From Acinetobacter sp. (GTDB lineage Bacteria; Pseudomonadota; Gammaproteobacteria; Pseudomonadales; Moraxellaceae), in the NCBI GenBank assembly GCA_030152275.1, contig JASLHF010000232.1:1-5091 (forward strand): a DNA stretch of 5,091 nucleotides, given 5' to 3'. The number at the start of each line of letters is the position of its first letter. The first letter of the stretch is position 1. Position numbers and translations under genes: made by a program. A model generated the notes under the pieces. That model did not search any database and was not told the origin of the DNA. It saw only the letters and a program-made list of their open reading frames with translations. This document shows, piece after piece, positions 1 to 5,091 of the stretch.

Positions 1-2
1 AT

Positions 3-2501
3 ATTGTTATTGGTTATGTGGAAACGCATGGTCGAAGTGAAACTGAAAATTTAATCGCAGGCTTAACGGTTATTCCTCGAAAGGTCATTGAATATCAAGG
101 GCATTCTTTGGAAGAAATGGATTTAGATGCTGTATTAGAGAAAAAACCGAGCATTGTTCTAGTCGATGAATTTGCCCATACCAATATGCCAAGTAGCCGG
201 CATGAAAAGCGTTGGCAAGATATCAATGAATTATTGGATACAGGCATTGATGTGTTTACCACAATGAATATTCAGCATTTAGAAAGTTTAAATGATGTGG
301 TGTATCAAATTACCGGGGTTCGTGTATCTGAAACGGTGCCTGATCGAGTATTTGAACGGATTCGTGATATTCGTTTGATTGATTTGCCAGTCAATGAATT
401 ATTAGAACGGTTAAATCAAGGTAAAGTCTATGTACCAGAACAAGCAGAACAGGCGTTACAGCGTTTTTTTAATCATTCCAATCTGACAGCATTACGTGAA
501 TTGGCGATGCAAACCGTTGCCAGTTATGTCGATAGTGATGTCCGAGAAAATTTTGCGATTCAAGGACTCACTCAGATTCCATTAAAAAACCATGTACTGA
601 TTATGGTGGATGGTCATGGTTATGCAGAAGCTTTAGTTCGAGCAGGCTGCCGCATTGCTGAACATCGAATGGCGCATTGGACGGTTGTGGCTTTTTCACA
701 GGATGCGCAAGCCTTAAAAAAACAGGAAAATGCGCAAAGTCGAGAAATTGAACGTGCTTTAAATTTAACACGGCAATTAGGTGGTATGACTGAAATTCTT
801 CATGGTCAACAACATGCTAAAACCTTATTGAATTATGTTATGGATCGGGGGATTTCAACTTTAGTATTGGCACAAACTCGACAGAATAAGTATGGACTTC
901 ATTTTAGTTTCATGCCGAATTTGCTTGATCAATTGATGAAGTATCAGCCAAGTTTTGAAATCAGTGTTGTTCCCATTATTGCAAATAAGAAGTTTGATTT
1001 GTTTTCAAATCAAGGCTCATTTTTATCCCTCAGAGAGATGTTGTATGTATTGTTTACAACATTGATTAGTATAGGTATTGCAAGTCTAGGTGAGAAATAT
1101 CTAGGCATCGAAGAGCTTTCCGTTATTTTTATTACGGCTGTCGTTTATGTTGCTTCTAAAACGCGGATGTTAGCGGCCGTTTTATCCGCAATTTTATTTT
1201 TCCTCGCATATAACTTCTTTTTCATTCCACCTAAATTCACCTTTCAGATTTCAGCACATCAGGGCGTGATTACAGTAGTGGCATTTTTAGGCGCAGCTTT
1301 AATTGCCAGCCGTTTAGCGTCTCGATTAAAGGAGCAGGTGAATGCGCTCAGAACGGCCAATAGCTATAACAGCATCATGCAAGATTTGGGGCAAAAACTG
1401 TCGACTGCTGTTGATTTAAAACAAGTACAAGACATTGCAGAAAATAGCCTAAGTAAGAATTTAAATGCGGATGTATGGTTCTATTTTCCTGAACCCTCAA
1501 TATTAGAAAACTCAACACAGCAGATGACTGAAAAAGAAAAAATTTCAGCAGCTTGGACATTCAAAAACCATCAACCCTCTGGACGTTTCACACAAACATT
1601 GACTGAAAATGCATGGTGGTTTTTGCCGTTATTGGCATCTAAACAATGCTTAGGGGTTATTGGCTTAAAGTTGGCTTCAGGGCAATCTATTTTAAATACT
1701 GAGCAAAAACAATTGGCTGAAATGATGGTGGAATATATTGCCCAAGCGATTTCTCGGACGCAGCTCACCAAGGCTTTAGAGCTTGCCAATGTGAGCTCCG
1801 AAACTGAAAAATTGCGTTCAGCGCTTTTATCTTCAGTTTCACATGACTTACGCTCTCCGTTGGCTTCGATGATTGGTGCGGCAGATACATTGAGTAATTA
1901 TCGGCATTCTATGGATGAGGCAGACCAAGACAGTTTGCTTGAAGCCATTCATTTAGAAGGCGAGCGCTTAGACCGTTATATTCAAAATTTACTCGATATG
2001 ACCCGTTTAGGACATGAAGGTTTAAGCCTAAAGCGTGATTGGATTGGTGTCGATGAATTGGTGGGTTCAGCAGTACGCCGATTAAAACGTTATATGCCGC
2101 AAGCACTTGTTGATGTGCATTTACCTGAGCATAGTTTGAGTTTATTTGTGCATGCAGCCTTGATTGAACAGGCAATATTTAATGTGTTGGAAAATGCGGC
2201 TAAATTTTCACCTGAGCATCAAGCCGTCATTATTGATGTTGCGCAAATGAATGAGAATGAAATTGAAATTGCGATTACAGATCAAGGGCAAGGCATTCCT
2301 GAAGCTGAGCGCGATCAGATTTTTGATATGTTTTATACCATGCAGCGCGGTGACCGTGGACAGTACGGCACAGGTTTAGGCTTAACCATTGTGAAAGCGA
2401 TTATCGGCGCGCATATGGGGAAAATTATGGCATCATCAGGGAAGAATAACCAAGGCACATGTATCCGAATGCAATTGCCTATCCAGAAAATCAGTGAGTA
2501 G
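3..2501 (+). CDS. kdpD: Sensor histidine kinase KdpD, 5'-truncated by the window edge
   Basis: Inner-membrane sensor kinase that autophosphorylates on His under K+ limitation or osmotic stress and phosphorylates KdpE. The frame is open from base 3 (IVIGYVETHGR...), so the GTG at 18 is an internal Val codon. Counting from base 3, 832 residues are present. The family is about 890-900 long, and the missing N-terminus would hold the Walker A segment. Seen in order: the KdpD N-terminal domain with the Walker B-like VDEFAHTN (54-61) and RHEKRWQDI just after; a USP-like domain (about 195-325); four hydrophobic helices (about 346-365, 370-385, 391-408, 421-435); a GAF-like region (about 455-585); a histidine kinase core with H-box SHDLRSP (His614); an ATPase domain with N-box NVLENAAKF (Asn731), G1 DQGQGIP (760-766), an F-box near 773-778 and G2 GTGLGLT (789-795). 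All catalytic motifs visible here are intact. It lies 21 nt before kdpE, presumably in the kdpFABCDE operon. Identity is very secure. Confidence 0.97.
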   Translation: MVIGYVETHGRSETENLIAGLTVIPRKVIEYQGHSLEEMDLDAVLEKKPSIVLVDEFAHTNMPSSRHEKRWQDINELLDTGIDVFTTMNIQHLESLNDVVYQITGVRVSETVPDRVFERIRDIRLIDLPVNELLERLNQGKVYVPEQAEQALQRFFNHSNLTALRELAMQTVASYVDSDVRENFAIQGLTQIPLKNHVLIMVDGHGYAEALVRAGCRIAEHRMAHWTVVAFSQDAQALKKQENAQSREIERALNLTRQLGGMTEILHGQQHAKTLLNYVMDRGISTLVLAQTRQNKYGLHFSFMPNLLDQLMKYQPSFEISVVPIIANKKFDLFSNQGSFLSLREMLYVLFTTLISIGIASLGEKYLGIEELSVIFITAVVYVASKTRMLAAVLSAILFFLAYNFFFIPPKFTFQISAHQGVITVVAFLGAALIASRLASRLKEQVNALRTANSYNSIMQDLGQKLSTAVDLKQVQDIAENSLSKNLNADVWFYFPEPSILENSTQQMTEKEKISAAWTFKNHQPSGRFTQTLTENAWWFLPLLASKQCLGVIGLKLASGQSILNTEQKQLAEMMVEYIAQAISRTQLTKALELANVSSETEKLRSALLSSVSHDLRSPLASMIGAADTLSNYRHSMDEADQDSLLEAIHLEGERLDRYIQNLLDMTRLGHEGLSLKRDWIGVDELVGSAVRRLKRYMPQALVDVHLPEHSLSLFVHAALIEQAIFNVLENAAKFSPEHQAVIIDVAQMNENEIEIAITDQGQGIPEAERDQIFDMFYTMQRGDRGQYGTGLGLTIVKAIIGAHMGKIMASSGKNNQGTCIRMQLPIQKISE

Positions 2502-2510
2502 ATTGGATAA

Positions 2511-2515
2511 AAGGA
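2511..2515 (+). promoter_or_regulatory. Shine-Dalgarno of kdpE (decides its start)
   Basis: AAGGA lies 7 nt before the ATG at 2523, in the 21-nt gap after the kdpD stop. No comparable purine stretch precedes the alternative ATG at 2553, so the upstream start is preferred although it adds ten residues to the protein. Confidence 0.7.
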
Positions 2516-2522
2516 AAAAATA

Positions 2523-3236
2523 ATGCCAGCGCAAAATGAATCAGCCAGTGCCATGACCAATGTACTCATCATTGATGATGAAAATCAAATCCGTAAATTT
2601 TTAGATATTGCGTTAAGAGCGCAAGGCTATAAAACACTATTGGCTGAAACGGGTCAAAAGGGGCTGGAGTTGCTGGCACTCCAAGGTGCAGATTTGGTAA
2701 TTCTCGATCTTGGTTTACCAGATTTAGATGGGTGTGAAGTGCTAACTGAACTTCGTACATGGGCACAAGTACCTGTGATTGTACTGTCTGTGCGTGCGGA
2801 TGAAGAAGAAAAAGTAAAACTATTGGATGCAGGCGCAAACGATTATGTGACCAAACCTTTTAGCGTACAAGAATTGATGGCGCGTATTCGTGTATTACTC
2901 AGACAGTTTCAGCATACAACTGTTGATACAGCCATTTTTGATGATGGTGTGTTAAAAATTGATTTTGCGCAAAGGCAAGTTTTTTTGAATGGGCAATTAT
3001 TGTCTTTAACACGTAAAGAATATCAATTACTCAGTTTATTGGCGCAGCATAAAGGTCAATTAATTACCCAACCGCAAATTTTAAAAGATTTATGGGGGCC
3101 AACCCATCAAGAGGATACCCATTATTTACGGATCTTAGTTGCAAAACTCAGAGGGAAATTGAACGATAACGCGGTACAGCCCAAATATATTATGACGGAG
3201 CCTGGTGTGGGATTAAGGTTTTTGAATATTTCATGA
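2523..3236 (+). CDS. kdpE: Response regulator KdpE (OmpR/PhoB family)
   Basis: Cytoplasmic response regulator that takes the phosphate from KdpD and activates transcription of the KdpFABC K+-ATPase genes. It has 237 residues. The receiver domain (about 12-128) contains the acidic pair Asp18-Asp19, phosphoacceptor Asp62 in ILDLGLPDLDG, Ser89 in VIVLS and Lys111 in the TKPF motif. The OmpR-type winged-helix DNA-binding domain (about 135-235) contains LTRKEYQLLSLLAQHKGQ and the KdpE-like WGP...HYLRI segment, ending near TEPGVGLRFL. Homology begins at MTNVLIIDDE, which corresponds to the ATG at 2553 and to the start of E. coli KdpE. The strong Shine-Dalgarno instead favours ATG 2523 with the ten-residue N-terminal extension MPAQNESASA. 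It is probably cotranscribed with kdpD. No intrinsic terminator was found after the stop. Confidence 0.96.
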   Translation: MPAQNESASAMTNVLIIDDENQIRKFLDIALRAQGYKTLLAETGQKGLELLALQGADLVILDLGLPDLDGCEVLTELRTWAQVPVIVLSVRADEEEKVKLLDAGANDYVTKPFSVQELMARIRVLLRQFQHTTVDTAIFDDGVLKIDFAQRQVFLNGQLLSLTRKEYQLLSLLAQHKGQLITQPQILKDLWGPTHQEDTHYLRILVAKLRGKLNDNAVQPKYIMTEPGVGLRFLNIS

Positions 3237-3237
3237 T

Positions 3238-3423
3238 TTATGAACGCAGGGGATATTCGTGAGGATTGATTTGCAGCGTATCCGTTCGGACTTGATTTAA
3301 GCCCAATTTTGAAACAGTACATTTTGTCCATTTGGAGAGCAGGATAGAACCTGCACCAAACCAAAAACTGCCGTTATAATATGCTTGCATAGCGCTTTTC
3401 CAAATAATTTGACGCAAATTCAC
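3238..3423 (-). pseudogene. Possible 3' remnant of a convergent gene (or a 50-61 aa hypothetical protein)
   Basis: On the minus strand an open frame ends with TAA one base beyond the kdpE stop, the tail-to-tail spacing expected of a true convergent gene. Its sequence reads like protein (WKSAMQAYYNGSFWFGAG near the start, INPHEYPLRS at the end), with balanced codons and no low-complexity stretch. The frame stays open back to about 3463, inside the next gene. Possible starts are GTG at 3423 with no ribosome binding site, or ATG at 3390 with GGA 8 nt upstream, giving 50 residues. A minus-strand promoter would have to lie inside the plus-strand regulator gene, so a truncated C-terminus left by a rearrangement seems more likely than an intact gene. 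I do not recognise the family. A chance open frame is possible, since it overlaps the putative promoter of the regulator. Confidence 0.35.
3375..3380 (+). promoter_or_regulatory. Candidate -10 element for the GntR-type regulator gene
   Basis: A perfect TATAAT lies 63 nt before the regulator's ATG. With a 17-nt spacer the -35 position would be TGCACC (3352-3357), only 3 of 6 matches to TTGACA, so the promoter is weak or needs help. Another -35-like TTGACG (3409-3414) has only a poor -10 (TAGGTT, 3431-3436) and would give an almost leaderless mRNA. This is assigned by consensus only. Confidence 0.35.
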
Positions 3424-3432
3424 TGCAGCATA

Positions 3433-3443
3433 GGTTTGTAAAC
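3433..3443 (+). promoter_or_regulatory. Possible autoregulatory operator at the regulator's start codon
   Basis: GGTTTGTAAAC sits directly against the ATG at 3444 and contains the inverted repeat GTTT-GT-AAAC. Its first eight bases (GGTTTGTA) match the left part of the strong operator candidate further on (GGTATGTA, 4263-4270) at seven of eight positions, but the right arm lacks ACCA. Autoregulation is common for GntR proteins. Here it is inferred from weak similarity. Confidence 0.25.
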
Positions 3444-4136
3444 ATGAAATACATGGAAATCAGAGATTTGATTGGCCAAGAGCTGCGGCAGTATGCCCCG
3501 AATCAGATGATTCCTTCAGAGCGTTATTTGGCGCTGAAATATCAATGCTCCAGAGAAACCATCCGTAAAGCCTATGAACAGCTGCGCGCCGAAGATAAGA
3601 TTTATAAAGTGCAAAATATCGGCTGGTTTGTAAGCAATAAAAAAATTCAGTATTACCCCGCTTCGATTGATAACTTTAACCGCTATTTAAAAGCGCAGGG
3701 CTTTAGCGCAAAAACCGAGCTGATTTCTGCAAAAATTGTGGATGGGGCTTTTACTGGTGCTGAATTTTTTGATCCTGCGCTTAGACAAGACGGTTTTTTT
3801 GAAATTATCCGTTTACGCTATGCCGATAATGTTCCCGTTTTGCTGGAATATAATTATTTGCCGGCAGCTTTATTTCCAAATTTTCTAGACTTTGATGTTA
3901 TTCCATCGGTAGAAGACGTCGTCAAAACACATTTTAATTTTAATTACAGCAGCAGCCGCTTAAAAATTAAAAATACCGCAGCTGAAGAATTCGACGGCAA
4001 GCAACTGGGAATTCCATCCAGCCAAACCGCGATACGTATAGAGCGAATTTCGATGTCTAATGATCAAGTGATTGAGTTTGATATAGAAATATGGCCAGAA
4101 GATAAAATAGAAATGAATATGGAGATCAATGCTTGA
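3444..4136 (+). CDS. GntR-family transcriptional regulator, HutC/UTRA type
   Basis: DNA-binding regulator of 230 residues, a usual length for the subfamily. An N-terminal winged helix-turn-helix (about 3-65) shows the GntR signature IPSERYLA (23-30) followed by CSRETIRKAYEQL (35-47), then the wing IGWFVS (59-64). The UTRA effector-binding domain (about 70-222) shows the typical RLRYADNVPVLLEYNYLP (123-140) and, near the end, GIPSSQTAIRIERIS plus a closing acidic strand. UTRA domains bind small metabolites such as sugar phosphates, histidine derivatives or phosphonate-related compounds; the ligand here cannot be read from sequence. The start is ATG 3444, preceded by a weak TAGG 9 nt away; ATG 3453 is an alternative. 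It is followed on the same strand by a TGGT-N4-ACCA operator candidate and a phosphotransferase gene, its probable target. The overall pattern resembles PhnF/PhnR-like proteins, but I do not assign a symbol. Confidence 0.9.
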   Translation: MKYMEIRDLIGQELRQYAPNQMIPSERYLALKYQCSRETIRKAYEQLRAEDKIYKVQNIGWFVSNKKIQYYPASIDNFNRYLKAQGFSAKTELISAKIVDGAFTGAEFFDPALRQDGFFEIIRLRYADNVPVLLEYNYLPAALFPNFLDFDVIPSVEDVVKTHFNFNYSSSRLKIKNTAAEEFDGKQLGIPSSQTAIRIERISMSNDQVIEFDIEIWPEDKIEMNMEINA

Positions 4137-4150
4137 AGCGCTTTTAAGCA
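4130..4150 (+). other. Stem-loop over the regulator's stop codon
   Basis: TGCTTGAAG pairs with TTTTAAGCA across a CGC loop, giving nine pairs, two of them G-U. The TGA stop (4134-4136) lies in the left arm. No T-run follows (AAAGGACG comes next), so it is not a standard intrinsic terminator. It may slow 3' decay or mean nothing. Confidence 0.25.
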
Positions 4151-4196
4151 AAAGGACGTATAAGTTGGGCAAACAAAAGGTCAAAATTTAAAAAGC

Positions 4197-4261
4197 CAAT
4201 ATGAATATATTTATTAATCGGATAAATAGTTTAAAATAATAATTTAATCAATAAATAATAT
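4197..4261 (+). promoter_or_regulatory. Extremely AT-rich promoter region upstream of the kinase
   Basis: By hand count only 6 of the 60 bases in 4201-4260 are G or C. -10-like hexamers are TAATAT (4256-4261, 4 of 6) and, past the operator, TATATC (4276-4281, 4 of 6). No good -35 stands at 16-18 nt from either, so the exact promoter is unresolved. With either -10 the TGGTATGTACCA site would overlap the core promoter, as expected for a repressor. The rest of the gap between stop 4136 and this block shows nothing I can name. Confidence 0.4.
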
Positions 4262-4273
4262 TGGTATGTACCA
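4262..4273 (+). promoter_or_regulatory. Operator candidate for the UTRA/GntR regulator
   Basis: TGGTATGTACCA is an inverted repeat with 5-bp arms (TGGTA/TACCA) around TG. Known operators of this subfamily share TGGT-N4-ACCA, for example DasR and NagR (TGGTCTAGACCA type) and mycobacterial PhnF (TGGTATAGACCA). Its position between the regulator gene and the kinase, within the AT-rich promoter block, fits repression of the kinase operon by the neighbouring regulator. The match is seen directly; the binding is inferred. Confidence 0.65.
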
Positions 4274-4287
4274 CTTATATCTACTAC

Positions 4288-4316
4288 ATTTCGCACTGTT
4301 TTAATGGGTGCGGAAT
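4288..4316 (+). promoter_or_regulatory. Leader hairpin covering a Shine-Dalgarno
   Basis: ATTTCGCAC (4288-4296) pairs with GTGCGGAAT (4308-4316), nine pairs with one G-U, around an 11-nt loop. The right arm contains GGA (4312-4314), the only plausible ribosome binding site for the small ORF starting at 4322, so folding would block it. The left arm starts about where a transcript from the TATATC -10 would begin. Confidence 0.35.
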
Positions 4317-4321
4317 AATGC

Positions 4322-4447
4322 ATGGCTCAATGTTCTCAATATTGCGATAACAGCAGAAATTTATGGCTGGGCCTGGCGCCATTGAGTTTGTTTAAGCTTC
4401 AGCTAATTGCGCCTAAACAGGCTCAGCATTTGAGTGATGCTGCATGA
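4322..4447 (+). CDS. Possible 41-aa leader peptide, translationally coupled to the kinase
   Basis: The ATG at 4322 opens a 41-codon frame, beginning MAQCSQYCDN and ending AQHLSDAA, with GGA 7 nt upstream. Its TGA (4445-4447) overlaps the kinase ATG (4444-4446) as ATGA, the classic arrangement for translational coupling. The peptide has a short hydrophobic centre (LWLGLAPLSLF), too short to be clearly a membrane helix. I recognise no family, and no repeated amino-acid run suggests classical attenuation. Some uncommon codons (AGA, CTA) and the small size leave chance as a real alternative. The adjoining hairpins and the 4-base overlap are the main support. Confidence 0.35.
   Translation: MAQCSQYCDNSRNLWLGLAPLSLFKLQLIAPKQAQHLSDAA
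4424..4442 (+). promoter_or_regulatory. Hairpin presenting the kinase Shine-Dalgarno
   Basis: CAGCAT (4424-4429) and ATGCTG (4437-4442) are perfect complements around the 7-nt loop TTGAGTG. The loop holds TGAG, the best Shine-Dalgarno for the ATG at 4444 (9 nt away), and the stem ends two bases before that ATG. Ribosomes finishing the 41-codon ORF would pass through and melt it. Confidence 0.35.
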
Positions 4448-5091
4448 TGGAACAGACCGAAAATCTGGGGCATGGCATGGGAGAAAATCCAGAAGCCAAA
4501 GACTGGCTGGATATTTCCAGCCACGACCTATATCAGCTGCAGCAGCTCTATCCGCAATTATTAGGCCGGCAGACTATTTTATGGCGCAGCCCGCGGCCAT
4601 TTTCCGCTGCGCTGCTGCTTCAAGTTGATGACCGGTTTTATTTTGTCAAACGCAGCAGCTGTCTATTCCGCCGCGTTCAAGATTTACAGCAGGAACATCA
4701 GTTCATTCGCTATTTAGATAGCCAAGGCATCATCGTGCCTAAGGTGCTGCTGGCCAAGAATGGCGCATCTGCAGTGCAATTGGGGGAGTGGAGCTATGAA
4801 GTGCATGAAAAAGCGCAAGGCGTTGATCCCTATGCCGATCAGCTGTCATGGAAGCCTTTTTTTTGCGCAGCTCATGCGGCCAAAGCAGGCAAAAAATTAG
4901 CAGAACTGCACCAAGCGGCGCAGCATTATCCTGTTCAATGCGGCCGCAGTGCAAAACAGCTGATTTCAAATCAAGACTTGCTGGAAAGCGAAAACATCCA
5001 TTCAGCCATTTCACAGCACATTCACAACAGCCCCGCGCTGAGCGGCTATTTTGCCGATAAAGAGCTCAATCAAATATGGCTGGACCAGCTG
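4444..5091 (+). CDS. APH/choline-kinase-like phosphotransferase, 3'-truncated by the window edge
   Basis: The first 216 residues of a small-molecule kinase with a protein-kinase-like fold; the frame is still open at the last base. An in-frame TGA at 4435 limits the start to ATG 4444 or 4447 (MMEQTEN...), or less likely ATG 4477. N-lobe features: a strand-rich stretch with FYFVKRSS (65-72; Lys69 is the candidate ATP-binding Lys), then EHQFIRYLDSQGI (84-96; Glu84 the likely helix-C partner), VPKVLLA (98-104), and GEWSYEVHEKAQG ending near 125, the hinge. GKKLAELHQAA (149-159) is the LxxLH-type helix typical of the APH family (PF01636). The catalytic HGD...N loop would lie beyond the window, so activity cannot be judged. 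Family substrates include choline, homoserine, sugars and aminoglycosides; nothing here selects among them. It is probably the first gene of an operon controlled by the upstream GntR-type regulator. Its G+C (about 45-50% in sampled stretches) is higher than that of the kdp genes. Confidence 0.85.
   Translation, partial: MMEQTENLGHGMGENPEAKDWLDISSHDLYQLQQLYPQLLGRQTILWRSPRPFSAALLLQVDDRFYFVKRSSCLFRRVQDLQQEHQFIRYLDSQGIIVPKVLLAKNGASAVQLGEWSYEVHEKAQGVDPYADQLSWKPFFCAAHAAKAGKKLAELHQAAQHYPVQCGRSAKQLISNQDLLESENIHSAISQHIHNSPALSGYFADKELNQIWLDQL

Noticed and set aside
3339..3354. GCAGG-ATAGAA-CCTGC inverted repeat after kdpE, considered as a terminator
   Set aside because: Only five pairs and no T-run on either strand. 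It also lies within the minus-strand coding remnant.
3122..3364. 80-codon minus-strand frame overlapping the end of kdpE
   Set aside because: More than 100 bases lie antisense to the kdpE DNA-binding domain. The other minus frame (3238-3423) is more protein-like and stops cleanly after kdpE.
3960..4184. 74-codon minus-strand frame over the 3' end of the regulator gene
   Set aside because: Mostly antisense to the UTRA domain. Its Phe/Ile/Tyr-rich sequence comes from AT-rich DNA, not from a convincing membrane protein.
4374..4381. TGGCGCCA 8-bp palindrome within a weak ATGGC/GCCAT stem
   Set aside because: Short, and inside the putative leader ORF. Such palindromes are frequent by chance, with nothing else tying this one to a function.
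4281..4443. Considered a known metabolite riboswitch in the kinase leader
   Set aside because: I could not find the conserved boxes of thiamine, cobalamin, FMN, glycine or SAM riboswitches; only simple local hairpins are visible.
4434..4628. 64-codon plus-strand frame beginning MMLHDGTDRK
   Set aside because: It overlaps the kinase gene in another frame. The kinase frame has clear family motifs, while this one has none and an arginine/serine-rich shadow composition.
4739..5014. 91-codon minus-strand frame opposite the kinase
   Set aside because: Antisense shadow of a recognisable coding region, with no ribosome site or family motif.
4848..5060. 70-codon plus-strand frame inside the kinase
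   Set aside because: Out-of-frame shadow of the kinase; no start context and no recognisable domain.

Overview
The window looks like a chromosomal segment of a gammaproteobacterium of the Moraxellaceae, most likely Acinetobacter. I base this on the AT-rich coding style of the first half (about 37-38% G+C in two 60-base stretches counted by hand) and on the character of the Kdp proteins. The genus is recognised from sequence feel, not from a search.

Positions 1-3236 hold the 3' end of a kdp operon. First comes a 5'-truncated kdpD, the K+/turgor-sensing histidine kinase, which has lost about the first 50 residues to the window edge, including the Walker A segment. After 21 nt and a strong Shine-Dalgarno comes a complete kdpE, its response regulator. 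Together they form the two-component system that switches on the KdpFABC potassium pump, whose genes would lie to the left.

Positions 3237-3443 are a junction. On the minus strand, starting one base after the kdpE stop, there is a short open frame with natural-looking codon use. It ends abruptly at the next gene and looks like the 3' remnant of a convergent gene. A consensus TATAAT lies inside it and may serve the downstream regulator.

Positions 3444-5091 form a second, unrelated module on the plus strand. It consists of a complete GntR-family regulator of the HutC/UTRA type, a 307-nt gap, and the first 216 residues of an APH/choline-kinase-like small-molecule phosphotransferase that runs off the window. 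G+C rises to about 45-50% in the sampled kinase stretches. The gap is structured. A very AT-rich block (about 10% G+C over 4201-4260) abuts TGGTATGTACCA, a good match to the TGGT-N4-ACCA operators of UTRA regulators. A 9-bp hairpin then covers the Shine-Dalgarno of a possible 41-codon leader ORF. That ORF's stop overlaps the kinase start as ATGA, and a further hairpin carries the kinase Shine-Dalgarno in its loop. The simplest reading is that the regulator senses a small metabolite and controls an uptake/phosphorylation operon beginning with the kinase, possibly with translational coupling. The substrate cannot be read from this sequence.

I see no rRNA or tRNA gene, insertion sequence, CRISPR array or recognised riboswitch. 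The kdp part is ordinary. The second module's leader and the junction are the parts worth a second look.
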